Positions 23,148-35,900 are shown, counted from the first letter of the stretch. The stretch: 64,000 nucleotides of DNA from Lingula anatina (GCF_001039355.2 NW_019775524.1:686481-750480), one strand, 5' to 3'. Notes: generated by a model from the sequence alone, not told the origin. Translations and numbers: made by a program.

Positions 23148-25127
23148 ATGAAGTCCACAGTTTTCTACCTAGTGCCTTACAGAAAACCAACGGCATTATC
23201 AAGGACGTTTTCTATTTACATATGTGTGACAATACTATTTACTGCTGTTTATATCAGTATAAATTGGCAATTTGACGAGTCAAAAAACCGGCCTATTGCC
23301 AAGGCGTCCTCTAATAAACCTGACGTGCCAGATTGTGTTCCGCCTGATCTTAAACTCTTCCCTCCTGAAATCATGGCGTTTAGGAAGAAAGTGGATACAG
23401 TGCGATGTAACCGGGATGCACGCCCGAACTGGGTTTACGTCGAAAATGGAAAATATCGCATTTCTCGAGAAGCTACCGAGAGCCAGGGCACGGTTCGTTG
23501 CTCGTATGTTCCAATACTACGGGGCATTGATGACTACACCGTGGGCTTGGGAAGTAAAACAGGCTTCATTGATGGAGATCCGTTAAAGTTTGATTTTTCT
23601 GAAGTACACTGTACCTCTCCAACCACCGGAGAGAATTACACCAACTTAGTGTCTGGGATAGCGTACAACGCATCTCTTTTCGCACGTGCCAACAGCACAC
23701 CAGGCGCGCGGAACGCCATGGGTTTTGATGTTCTAATGATAGGCTACGATAGCGTTTCTCGTCTATCTTGGATGCGCAGCCTGCCCAAGACTTATCAGTA
23801 CTTCACCAAGGACCTGAAGGGAACTGTTCTCGAAGGATACAACATCGTTGGTGACGGTACCACACACGCGCTTTTCCCTATGCTTACGGGTCTCACTGAA
23901 GAGGAGCTTCCGGAATCCAGGCGCGGGAAACCCGGTGCTGTGTCTGTTGAGGGATTCCCATTTGTCTGGAAGGATTACAAAAAGCATGGCTTTATCACTC
24001 AGTGGGCTGAGGATGAACCCAACCTTGGGGCTTTTCATTACAGATTGCTTGGGTTTAATGAAACACCTACAGACCACTACATGCGTGTGTTCTACTTGAG
24101 AAAAAATGAAGTATCGAAGATGTTCCAGAGATTTTGCCTTGGTTCCGTGTCCAGCCACCAAAACCAGTTAAACTGGATCAAAGAAGCTTTTTTGATGTAC
24201 CGGGACAACCCCAAATTTATTTTTAGTTTTCACGGTGAATATAGTCATTATAGACATGACACAAAAATTCAAAACGCCGATGAAGAACTTGCTGAATTTC
24301 TTAAGAACCTCAAAAAAGATGGTCATCTTGATACAACTGTGCTTATTTTAATGGCAGATCACGGTGCTCGCTTTGGAATTTTGCGAGAGACTTTTCAAGG
24401 AAAGCTGGAAGAACGCTTGCCCTTCTTTTCATTTCGTTTTCCTATGAAATTTCGAAAGCTTTATCCCGAGGCTTATAGAAATTTTCTTATCAATGCGAAG
24501 CGCCTGACATGCCCGTTTGATATACACGCCACTTTTATGGACATGTTGAATTATAATAAGCACTCAGAGACTGAGAAAGGGAAACTAAAACGCGGCATCA
24601 GTCTTTTTAAAGAGATTCCTCTTCAACGGACATGCGCTGATGCGGGGATAGAGCCTCATTGGTGCGCGTGTCAAAAATGGGAAAATATAACCATTAGTCA
24701 CTCGGATGTCACTAAAGCTACTAGTGAGGTTTTGTCAACAATAAACAAAATGACCATAGAGAAGAAGGACGAATGCGAACGCCTAAGAGTAGAACGAGTA
24801 ATTTCAGCCATAAAAATGTCTCCAGATAATGCGAAAGTATTGACCTATTTAATGGCTTCTGATTATGACGGTCGAGTGCCTAAATATTCCATAAATGAGA
24901 CAGTCTTCTCGATCGAAAATGGCACGTTCTATCAAGTTACCATAGAAACACACCCAGGACTTGGGCGTTTCGAGGCTACGGTATACCAAATGCCAGACGG
25001 AAAAACCTTCAAATGCAGTGACAGCTCCATCAGTAGAATAAACAAGTATGGCAAGCAACCACACTGCGTAATGAGGGCTTTCCCACATCTCCGACCTTAC
25101 TGTTACTGCAAAAAGCAGAAAAACTGA
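23148..25127 (+). CDS. DUF229 family protein (alkaline-phosphatase-like fold), intronless
   Basis: This single open frame of 659 residues has a cytoplasmic N-terminus and one membrane segment at about residues 20-40 (IYICVTILFTAVYIS), so it is probably a type II membrane protein. The lumenal domain carries the DUF229 (Pfam PF02995) hallmarks: VLMIGYDSVSRLSWMRSLPKT, GDGTTHALFPMLTG, EDEPNLGAFHY, FSFHGEYSHYRHD, then MADHGARFG and LEERLPFFSFRFP. The Asp/His positions fit the metal site of the alkaline phosphatase/sulfatase superfamily. Catalytic activity is not known for the family. Several N-glycosylation sites (NYTN, NASL, NSTP, NITIS) and a Cys-rich tail fit a secretory-pathway location. The lack of introns stands out beside its many-exon neighbours and may reflect retroposition or the family's usual structure. 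Confidence 0.88.
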   Translation: MKSTVFYLVPYRKPTALSRTFSIYICVTILFTAVYISINWQFDESKNRPIAKASSNKPDVPDCVPPDLKLFPPEIMAFRKKVDTVRCNRDARPNWVYVENGKYRISREATESQGTVRCSYVPILRGIDDYTVGLGSKTGFIDGDPLKFDFSEVHCTSPTTGENYTNLVSGIAYNASLFARANSTPGARNAMGFDVLMIGYDSVSRLSWMRSLPKTYQYFTKDLKGTVLEGYNIVGDGTTHALFPMLTGLTEEELPESRRGKPGAVSVEGFPFVWKDYKKHGFITQWAEDEPNLGAFHYRLLGFNETPTDHYMRVFYLRKNEVSKMFQRFCLGSVSSHQNQLNWIKEAFLMYRDNPKFIFSFHGEYSHYRHDTKIQNADEELAEFLKNLKKDGHLDTTVLILMADHGARFGILRETFQGKLEERLPFFSFRFPMKFRKLYPEAYRNFLINAKRLTCPFDIHATFMDMLNYNKHSETEKGKLKRGISLFKEIPLQRTCADAGIEPHWCACQKWENITISHSDVTKATSEVLSTINKMTIEKKDECERLRVERVISAIKMSPDNAKVLTYLMASDYDGRVPKYSINETVFSIENGTFYQVTIETHPGLGRFEATVYQMPDGKTFKCSDSSISRINKYGKQPHCVMRAFPHLRPYCYCKKQKN

Positions 25128-26789
25128 GACGCGGTAAGCGCAGATACTCAAGACATTCTTCATTACGCGCCATACTAACTAAGTAAGTGAAGATGTCTTG
25201 AATTCAATTACCTTAAAATGATCTCGAGAAATTAAAACTTAAAAAGCTATTTAATTTGTGCCGGTGTGGCTGGCAACCGTTTTGTTCACTGGGCAAGGTG
25301 CCAAGCAAGATTATCATAGATCAGGGGCGGATCAGGATTATTTGAAGGGGGGGGGGGGGGGGAAATCCAGTTTTATTTTAGGAATGACAGGGTGGGGAGC
25401 TTCAGCGGGCCCCCGAACCCTTGGGGTGGGGTTCGGGGCTGAAGGGACTCCGAAATTTTGGGTGTTTTGGAGGGCTATTTGGTACGGTTGACAACTATGA
25501 TTCAGCTAGTTAAAATTTTAATTTCAAGAAGGGACTACTGGTGTGTGTGTGTGTTTTTTCAGAAACCAAAGGAGGGGGGGTCAGGACACCTCTGCCCCCC
25601 CACCCCCACCCCCACTGCAGATGATGGTGCAGGTTTTTAGATAATCAAAAATAAATTGAAATCTTGAAATACTTTCTTTTGTTGTGTTATCGTAAGTATT
25701 TTGCAGGTCCAAATGAAAGACAATATAAAGGTTCGTTTGGTTGACTCTTATTCTTTTTGGCACAACCGTGTGATAAAAAAAACATAGGTAACCAGTTAGT
25801 ACTAGTACACATGTACGTGCACATTTTGCTGGCAACCTCTTTACAACTGGAATCTTAACATGGTGAGTAAGGGCCTTCCACACCGACTTTCTCTAGATCT
25901 AGGACTACAGCATTCCAGTCAATAAGTATATTGCGTTTGTCACATAATCAGTATTACTGAAATGATACTTCTCCACTCCCTTGTCTCTTGCGTGCACTGA
26001 CGACTGAAATTAGTCAAGAAATAAATAAATAAAACAGAAGAAATGACATCTTTGAAAAGGCTACTTTCATTGAAATAGCACTACATTTTCAAATAATGTG
26101 AATATCATTGCACTTTTCTATGCACTAAGTTAAAATTTAATTACCACTACTATCGAGGCTAATAATATTTAAATTATGTACGAAAATGAAAATTAAGCGG
26201 CTATGTCGGCGTCTCTCTGCTCAGTCAGGGTAGAGGACTTGCTGTGCGCAGACCACGAGGAAAAGAAATTATGAAATTATTCGTCTTACAAACAGACTGG
26301 CAATTTTTGCACTGCCGTACTGGAAACCGTTATTAAAGACATGAAATAACAAACTACTTACAATATGTGGGCGCCACGTCAAGCAGGTGGCTTTGAACAT
26401 GCCGCATTTCGCCCACAAGGTTCGTCATCTCGATCTAAAATTCTCTGCCTTCCAGCGTGGCATCCTGAATACCTGTCCCTTAGTCTTATTTGAATAACAA
26501 TACGATAACAGGTAAGACTGATCGCAGACGAAGGATTGCGTTAGAGAAGACAAATCTGTGACTAAAACACATTACTAGGAGCCAGTGCACCCGATACTTA
26601 AAAACTTCCTTTTACCCATCTGACTCTTTTTCCTAAAAAATTTAGCTCAGTTAAGATACCATGCGTTCATTTTTTTCCCCAAAATCAATTAAAAGGCTCG
26701 AGTAAAGTGAAACTTAGTAAACGTTAATAAATAAATGAAAATAAAATAATCAGAGACATAATACACACCAAGGTGGTACATTTTAATCA
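25128..26789. other. Intergenic, low-complexity G/C tracts
   Basis: It includes GGGGCGGATC at 25325 followed by a run of about 16 G at 25347, and C-rich tracts at 25595-25615. This could be a decayed CAGGGG-ended element. No gene recognised. Confidence 0.4.
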
Positions 26790-26795
26790 TTTATT
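26790..26795 (-). terminator. Polyadenylation signal of the MUM1-like gene
   Basis: TTTATT on the plus strand is AATAAA on the minus strand, about 107 bases past the stop codon at 26902-26904. Confidence 0.55.
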
Positions 26796-26901
26796 CCACA
26801 GCATTTTGAATATTAAAAAATCTAGTTAGTAGTGCATTGCAGAAGCCTTGCAAACAGTCAAATAGCCCAAGCTAGTTATGGCACTGGTACGTGGCTGACG
26901 G

Positions 26902-29900
26902 TTATAACGACAGTTTTTTGTTTTTTGTGGCAGCCCTTAAGGCCTCTTCTGCAGCAGCATGACCAACTTGATGGACATCCATGTAGATCTTAATTAATGC
27001 CTCTGGGAGGAGAACTTTCATCAGATAGTCCAAGTACTGAAAAAAAAATGGAATTTTTGTGTACTGGTAATTTCAAACCTGATTGCAATTTGTCCTAAGA
27101 GGCATTATTGCCCAGAGTGTCAATGCTGGTTTATAGATGGTGCCAGTATACATTACTGGCAAATGACTGACAGACTTGCCCAGACAAGAAGAAAAATCTT
27201 TCAAAGCTAACTAGACCAGTCCAATTGGGAAATTTTAACAGACTGTGGCTTTGGATTAATTTTTTTATCATCTATAAATTATATAACCAACTTTGTGTAA
27301 GTTTTCATCGGAAATGGTAATTTTCAGAGGTCAGATTTTCTCCTAGAGACCAGCGAACTAAAAAGTTACAGGCACATACAGCCCAGTGTACAGGCAATGT
27401 GTTACTGCTGTACCTTGTTGTGCTTCTTGCAGAATATCTGTATCAATGTTTCCATCACTGCATCATTCTGGCTCTCAAGGTACACACACAGGCTGGCCTG
27501 GTTGTGGTCCAAATTGTCTGGAACAGTCAAGATAAAACACAGTATATACACCGAGGTAAAATATAAATGCCCTAAACAATACTTTATTATCAGCATTATC
27601 AGCATTTTAACTGGTGTGTGTGTGTGTGCTACAGATTATTGTACAATTATAAGCAAACATCAGCTCATCGATACACAAATAATTCACACTGGGCATTTAA
27701 ATTTTTGCTCAGCCAGAAAACGTTCCCTCTACAAGGACCATAGGGAAACTTTATCACTTAGTCCAGACATTTACAAATATGTCTATGGAACTTCATACAC
27801 TTAAAAACTTAAAGGGATAATTACTCTTCGTATGCGATCTATATTTCACAATAAAAACATTATGACAACTCATAGAATTATAATATATTCTGTTTTACCA
27901 CAAAAATGGCAGTTATAGCTATTATTTTGATATCTGAGCTTGTCTTTAGACCAGGTGACCTCCATTGATAGCTATCCTCTGTTATAATCTTTTAAGAGAT
28001 TATAACAAAAAAACAAACTTTTTAGAAAAAAAAAACAAAGACTTACTTTGAATGTAAAAATGGATTCATTAACCATTGTTCAGTGTGGGAAAATTGTTGT
28101 TTACTCCAGGAAAATTTATTTTTTGGCCAAAACAAAGAGTTATTATCCCTTAAATGTTTGTATAAAAACAATGCCATCCAGCTCAAGTTTCAGATCACCA
28201 GAAATAAGTTTGTACATTAGCAGTGTCCGGGCTCCTAGCCACACATTTGTATTAGCTACAGATTTTATAATTTCACTCATAATACATAAAGTGTGCTATA
28301 CTAGTAGACCCCGACCCCGCATTATGGAACGACCCCGGATTATGGAACAAAACCGGAAGTTTGCTCTTTTTACCCAGCATGCAGAGCGTAAAAAATCCCC
28401 GTTGCCACGAAAGTTTCAAGCGTCTGCTACAATGTATCAAACGCGCTATGCAGACGCATGTTACGACCTGATACAATAGAAGTGTTAGCGTTTGAAAGTT
28501 CGTTGTTCTCAAATTTGATAAAATTAATAATGAACTTACGTTTATTCAAGCAAGTTTTAAAGCCGTTTATCGTCCGCTTTCGTCTGCACGTGTTACAGTT
28601 TCCGATCTCGATTTCTAACTTTTTCATACTGTTTACGGGTAGGCCTACATCGATCGCTGTGGACGTAAACACGGCCGTCTTTTACTGCTATAAGTATTGT
28701 AGCCTAACTTGTCTCATCCCTTAGCCTATTGTTTGTATTTCTTGTTCTCGGCTTAATGAAATTATTTCAAAACATCCACTTTCAAGAGGTTGAAGTAGGT
28801 TATTCCAAGATCTCATAAAATGCCTTTGATGTTGGGCATAGCTGTGGGTGCTTTCTGCTCACTGTAAACTGCTGTTAGAGAACGCTACGAGCGCTATTAG
28901 ACTCAAGCGACTTGTGAAATAAATAAATTTGTTCTCACAAAATAACACTTAATGTTGACTTTTGTATTGACATTATGAGAGAAAAAATCGTTACTGACCT
29001 TTTTCATGCTCGATAAATTTCAGCATGTCAAAGAGGAAATTATAGGCCCACTCTTATTCAATATCAGAGGCGGCACGTAGGCCTATAGGGCCTATTTGAG
29101 GTGCCAAAGAGGATCATTTTAAATCATAGTTCAGGTAGGCCTACACAAATGACACATGATTGATCTTTGTTGTGATGAAAAAAAAAAATATTAGACTTAT
29201 GAATCATTTAGGGCCTACTAGGTTTGCGCCTTTTCTGGGAGTTTTAGGTCTTTAAAACTTCTTATTTCAACTATCTCTATCCAGTATCTTCTTCTTCTAT
29301 TTTTCTTAAATATACCACAAGTGCTCTCAAGGGAGGTGGTCATGGGAAGTTGGCCCTCAGTCACTCTGATGAGGCAGCTCTAGTCCAATACTGCCTTATT
29401 ATGAGTGACTGGGGGTTTCCCCTCACCAAAGACTTGGAGTCTGCAAGTTTGCTCTGGCGGTGGGAAAACAAAGGGATAGGCCTATGGGCTTTTCAGCGTC
29501 GAACGGCTGGTGGGGTCGGTTCATGAATCGACATCCCGAGTTGTCCCTTAGAAAACCGGGAAGGATAAATAGGTGCAATATAGTGAAATAAAAAACATGC
29601 TAAATAAATGAAAAATAATGAGAAAATGAATTTTGTCTTCAAATAAAGATTTGTTCGGATATCGGATAATAAGAAAGCATTATTTAAAGACTTGAAAGAA
29701 ATAAAGAAAGAAAGAAAGAAAAGAAGAGCTGTAGAAAAAAATGAGAAAAGCCGAAGATGGCGCTAAGCGAAGAATGGAGAAAGAGGAGAAGAGAAGAGCG
29801 GGCGTGGAGAGGAAGAGGAAGAAGGCTGAGGTAGCCTACGAGAGCGAAAGGCACAGAGAGCATTGGAGGTGAAACGTACGTAGAAAAGAAAAGAAGGAAG

Positions 29901-32900
29901 AAGAGAGAAAAAAGAATTTTTACGTTGCGTTGTTTGTAAAGCCTAGGTCCCAACCGAACGTACGGGCTGCTACGTGTGGTCTACGGCCAAAAAAATGGGA
30001 AAAACTTGGGAGTTCGTGCGTGAGGAGCACATCCATCGTGCGACTTTTGGAAGACGCAAACAGCACGTAGTAACCTTTCGACATGATCAACAGCCGCTAC
30101 GTGCGATCTAGCTACGTCCTAGCCGGACGCAAGGAACTAAAATACCGTGCATCCAAAACGTATTTGGGACCTAGGCTTAACGCGCAAGAACATTTCACTT
30201 GCGCTTAAACCACTACATTTTTGAACGTTTTCCTGTGTTATATCTGCTGAAATTTATCTCAGTAAAGGAGAAACATTGATTGAGTTCTTTTGTTTTATAT
30301 ATTTTTTAAAGATTTATATTGTTTTTTTTTTCTTATTTATACCGCAAAAGTAGCCTACATGGGCCTACAAGTGATATGTTCTTGTGCGTTACAAACAACG
30401 CAACGTAAAAATAAACATACATACGTACATAACACAAACGCACATTATTATTCCATATGGTGAACAGAGTTGCGAGACAGTATAATAATAGAATAAATTG
30501 CAGTGATTTCGTTTTATGGAGTTAAATGTTTAATGCATTTTATAAAGGTCAGCGATGTTAAAAAACTGAATACATTCATCTCTTTGTTAGGTCACAGCAC
30601 TAGTCTGTTACATGAGTTCTCCGTCTTTTTTTATTTATTTATTTTTATTGTATTTGTCACACTTTCGATAAATTATTTGTTGGTGGTGTGTGAGCTGTTA
30701 ATGTTAATTGCTAGTTTTGTTATCATGAATTAAAGATTTTATTTTGAATCATTAGGGCCTACTGGTGTTGTTACATGTAGGCCTACCTGAAGGCTGCCCA
30801 AATGAATGATCGATGATTTTTAAAATGAGAAATATCAATATTATTCTTTCATAATAATGAATACAGTATTTTCAATTTGCCATTTTAAATGACCAGACTA
30901 CTTAATATCGCTTCGATACTCCGACGTAGCAGCAACTTCTCGTTTTGTTCCAAAATCCGATCAAGGCAGTGGTAAATGAGTGGACTATTCCATTTTTTAG
31001 CAATATTTGTGTTTAAAAGTAAAAGACCAACTAAATATGAATAACAACTGCTGTTATGTTCATTGATATTCGCAATATAAAGCGCATTTGCCGTTTTATT
31101 GTCTTTTATAGACCTCCTGCGCTACATATTGCCTTGCATCTTATCTAACAAACTCTGACGCAACGTTATCTGCGCACTTCCGGTTTTGTTCCATAATCCG
31201 GGGTTTGAGAACAACATGAAGTTGACCATTATATTAGCGTTTTTCTCCAACAGTAACCCCAATCATATGGATTAAGCTTTACAAGATAGTAAATAAAGCT
31301 CTATCGTAGCTACATGCAAAGTATTAGAGGTTAGTTTACGTTCATTTTTATACACAGACTGTGCAAAGCCGAAAAACGTCAAATATCGTTCCATAATCCG
31401 GGGTCGAGGTCTATGCATGTTAACAAATTTCTTTGTTAAACACGTTTGAAATTAACAATGAGTAAGATTTTTGCTTTTCAATAAAAACAAATGTGTACTA
31501 CAAGAGTGTTTTTCACTTATTACATATAATTCCACTGTCAACTTCAAACTTTTGTATATACAATTATTTTCCATTTTTCAACTCACATCTGGAAACACCG
31601 CCTTTCTTGTACTCTTCATGTCGAAGGCAGGACCTCTGAAAATCAGAATCAAGTTTAATCATTTTTTTTTTTGCCTAATCATGTTATGGTTCTTAACACT
31701 ATCGGTCAAGCTTATAGTAACCCCAACCCTCTGTCATCAATTATCATTAAATAGCACTCTCACTAATGTACGTAGTATAAACACACTTGACAGCAGTGAT
31801 CCCTCTGATCTGTAGACACACAATGTATTTATATCAGCAGACTTAGAAATAAAGTTAGTTGTTGTAGTCGAGTCCGTCTTGGAGTTGTTTCAAATCATAT
31901 AATGGTTTTAGTCATATTACACATCAAAGAAAAAAGACACGAGTGGCATAATATGCTTTAAATAATATTTGTTAATAATGAGATAAAGGAAATGCTATTT
32001 TGAAACTGTTAGGGGTATTTCATTTAGCAGCTTCAATAGGAGATTGGTTGATCCTGTTAGATGGAAATGGGTATGGGCATGGGGTCTAATAGTAGTTATA
32101 GCCTAAGCACAAATTAATATTGTTTTAAGGCAAGGCCCCAATGTATCACTGTTTCTCACCTTGCCTTCAAAGATCTGCCTCAGATATTTTTCATTTTTCT
32201 CCACCATGTATCTCAGCTGATCATCTTGAAGTTGATTCACATTCCTGAAAGAACTCACTGTCATTTAGGCTGTCAGTTCAAATTTAAATATGTTAACTGT
32301 TGCCCCCTTTTGTGATGTAATATCAGTGGCTGGCCAGGATTGTCCCGGGCTCGGTAGCTCAGTCAGTAAGAGCGGTCGTACCGTTTGCGAGAGTCCCGGG
32401 TTCGAGTCCTGGTCGAGCCTTGGTGTTTTCTCCCCCAAATCGCTACAATCAGTAATGTAAAATTATTGATCGTGTCAGTTGGAGTAATGTGTTGGCCCCT
32501 TCAGCAATTCCATTGTTATACAGTTACTGTAATGATTTTATATTTATCTTAAAAAAAATTAAACACCTAGCAGCAAAGGTCTTGCATATGTGTGATCCTG
32601 ATCACAGTGCTAGATCATGCAGCCGCCTGTGATAATTTCAGTACAATGTTAAATTGCTTTCCTTTTTTGCAATCAGTTCTAATCTATATAGTGCTGCCTC
32701 CTTTTGTAATATCAACACTACACTACGTACCTGATATTTCTAATATCTTGCTCCACGGCATCCACATCAGAATCATCTTCAACATGAATCACTTCTTCTG
32801 CACCATCACCAATCCTGCTCGGGGACCCTGTCTCCATCTCCAGACTTACGACATCACTGTGAGGTTTTACTACATTTCGAGAACTACATGTATGCCCAGT

Positions 32901-35900
32901 GCTCTCTACATCAGGAGTAAAAGACATTTGTTTGTCTGATACAGTCTCGTGTTTCTTATTGCACAATTTGGTTTGATTACCATGCTTTTGTTGCATCNTC
33001 TTAACTGGTGTGTGTGTGTATGTGTGTGTGTGCTACAGATTATTGTACAATTATAAGCAAACATCAGCTCATCGATACACAAATAATTCACACTGGGCAT
33101 TTAAATTTTTGCTCAGCCAGAAAACGTTCCCTCTACAAGGACCTTGCATAGGGAAACTTTATCACTTAGTCCAGACATTTACAAATATGTCTATGGAACT
33201 TCATACACTTAAAAACTTAAAGGGATAATAACTCTTCGTATGCGATCTATATTTCACAATAAAAACATTATGACAACTCATAGAAATATAATATATTCTG
33301 TTTTACCACAAAAATGGCAGTTATAGCTATTATTTTGATATCTGAGCTTGTCTTTAGACCAGGTGACCTCCATTGATAGCTATCCTCTGTTATAATCTTT
33401 TAAGAGATTATAACAAAAACACAATCTTTTTAGAAAAAAAACCAAAGACTAACTTTGAATGTAAAAATGGATTCATTAACCATTGTTCAGTGTGGGAAAA
33501 TTGTTGTTTACTCCAGGAAAATTTATTTTTTGGCCAAAACAAAGAGTTATTATCCCTTAAATGTTTGTATAAAAACAATGCCATCCAGCTCAAGTTTCAG
33601 ATCACCAGAAATAAGTTTGTACATTAGCAGTGTCCGGGCTCCTAGCCACACATTTGTATTAACTACAGATTTTATAATTTCACTCATAATACATAAAGCG
33701 TGCTATACTAGTATGCATGTTAACAAATTTCTTTGTTAACCACGTTTGAAATTAACAATGAGTAAGATGTTTGCTTTTCAATAAAAACAAATGTGTACTC
33801 TATGAGTTTTTTTCACTTATTACATATAATTCCATTGTCAACTTCAAACTTTTGTATATCAATTATTTTCCATCTTCCAACTCACATCTGGACACCCCGC
33901 CTTTCTTGTACTCTTCATGACGAAGACAGGACCTCTGAAAATCAGAATCAAGTTTAATCTAAGATCTAATAAACAGATCTTAGGTTTAATTAACTTTTTT
34001 TTTTTTTGCTTAATCATATAATGGTTTTAGTCATATTACACATCAAAGAAAAAAGACACGAGTGGCATAATATGCTTTAAATAATATTTGTTAATAATGA
34101 GATAAAGGAAATGCTATTTTGAAGCTGTTAGGGGTATTTCATTTAGCAGCTTCAATAGATGGGTCGATCCTGTTAGATGGAAATGGGTATGGGCATGGGG
34201 TCTAATAGTAGTTATAGCCTAAGCACAAATCAATATTGTTTAAGGCAAGACCCCAATGTTTCCCTGTTTCTCACCTTGCCTTCAAAGATCTGCCTCAGAT
34301 ATTTTTCATTTTTCTCCACCATGTATCTCAGCTGATCATCTTGAAGTTGATTCACATTCCTGAAAGAACTCACCGTCATTTAGGCTGCAAATCTAACTCT
34401 CAGTTCAAATTTAAATATGTTAACTGTTTCCCCCTTTTGTGATGTAATATCAGTAATGTAAAATTATTGATTGTGTCAGTTGGACTAATGTATTGGCCCT
34501 TTCAGTAATTCCATTGTTATACAGTTACTGTAATGATTTTATATTTATCTTAAAACATTTAAACACCTAGCAGCAAAGGCACTGCGTATGTGTGATCCTG
34601 ATCTATAAACTGTTTCCCCCTTTTGTACTGTCAGTGCTAGAACATGCAGCCGCCTGTGATAATTTCAGTACAATGTTAAATTGCTTTCCTTTTTTGTAAT
34701 CAGTTCTAATCTATATAGTGCTGCCTCCTTTTGTAATATCAACACTACACTACGTACCTCATATTTCTAATATCTTGCTCCATGGCATCCACATCAGAGT
34801 CATCTTCAACATGAATCACTTCTTCTGCACCGTCACCAATCCTGCTCGGGGACCCTGTCTCCCTCTCCAGACTTACGACATCACTGTGAGGTTTTACTAC
34901 ATTTCGAGAACTACATGTATGCCCAGTGCTCTCTACATCAGGAGTAAAAGACATTTGTTTGTCTGATACAGTCTCTTGTTTCTTATTGCACAATTTGGTT
35001 TGATTACCATGCTTTTGTTGCAACGAATCATGGTTCTGGCTCAAGTCTATTTCTGGCAGTTCTTCATTCTGTTTGGATAGTTTGATTTTCTTGGAAGGAT
35101 ATACAGTGGAGGACTTGCTGTCTTCCTCTGTCTCTTCTAATTCACCTCTGGGGTCAGCATCATAGGCATTTACATCATCATTATTAAAATCAGACACATG
35201 CTCCAAACTTTCTTGTACATGATGCTGTTGTTTGGAATGGTTGCGAAGTCTCTTTGTAATTTTGATGTGTTTCTTGGACATCTTCTCTCCCTCTGATAAC
35301 AAACTACTACTCATCTTACACACTGAATGGCTTTGTCTGATGGGTTTATCACTATTTGCTTGCTGTGTTGCTTGGGGATGACTTAAAGCAAAGGCATTGG
35401 CAGTAACAGCCTTCTCAGTGTGATACCCCACAATGCGACTCTGCGACTGCTCACTATTTTCTTCATCTCCTGATTGTGTTTTCTCAAATGCTTCACCCGG
35501 AACATCGGGGGAAAGTAATGGCAGTCTAGTCTGAGTGGATAATTTAGTCTTCCTGAACTTGAATGTCCTCTTTGCAATGTTGTCTACGCCCTGTGGATCA
35601 GATGGGGCATTAGTAGAGTGGGACTTGTCTTCCTTAGGTTGTGTTGTAAGCTTTGGCTGCACCGTCAGCCGACTTTCTTTAGATATTTGATTTCGTACAG
35701 ATAACGCTGAAGGAACACTCGCTGCAGATGGTGCTACTGGGCAACTTTCTGGTGATGACCTCCCAGGCCGACTTCCTGTAATAGATGGCGCTGACAACCG
35801 ACTTCCATTAAATGGAGCTGACAACTCCCTTTTAGTAGATGGTGCTGAAAATGGACTTCCTGTAGATGACAGCTGTCCGCTAGAAGACTGCTCACTGACA

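Larger units (their letters stand above)
28307..31411. mobile_element. 3.1-kb TA-flanked inverted-repeat element, absent from copy B
   Basis: The left end is GACCCCGACCCCGCATTATG, and the right end, read inward from the other strand, is GACCTCGACCCCGGATTATG. TA lies at 28305-28306 and 31412-31413. Copy B has the undisturbed site CTAGTATGCATG at 33709-33720. The motif CCGGATTATGGAACAAAACC near the left end recurs inverted near 31185-31205. TA target duplication suggests the Tc1/mariner-pogo group, but no transposase open frame is recognisable, so it looks non-autonomous or decayed. It also contains smaller nested elements and a pyrimidine/purine-skewed tract around 29690-29900. Confidence 0.85.
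27604..32997. repeat. Duplicated block, copy A (probable haplotype 1)
   Basis: This block repeats 32999-35025 with high identity, starting at AACTGGTGTGTGTG and running into the large exon of the MUM1-like gene. It is 3.4 kb longer than copy B because of three insertions: 28307-31411, 31683-31898 and 32327-32452. A single N at 32998 separates the copies. Confidence 0.85.

Noticed and set aside
29684-29953. Leu/Ser-rich protein on the minus strand in the TA element
   Set aside because: It is a translation of a purine-rich (GAAAGA-type) low-complexity tract; no transposase motif.
32348-32419. Functional tRNA gene
   Set aside because: The acceptor, D and T arms are fair, but the anticodon loop lacks U33 and its stem is poor. 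It lies inside a 126-bp insertion with target duplication, so a SINE head is more likely.
34745-34966. Plus-strand frames antisense to the MUM1-like large exon
   Set aside because: They are shadows of a long coding exon with clear splice borders on the minus strand.
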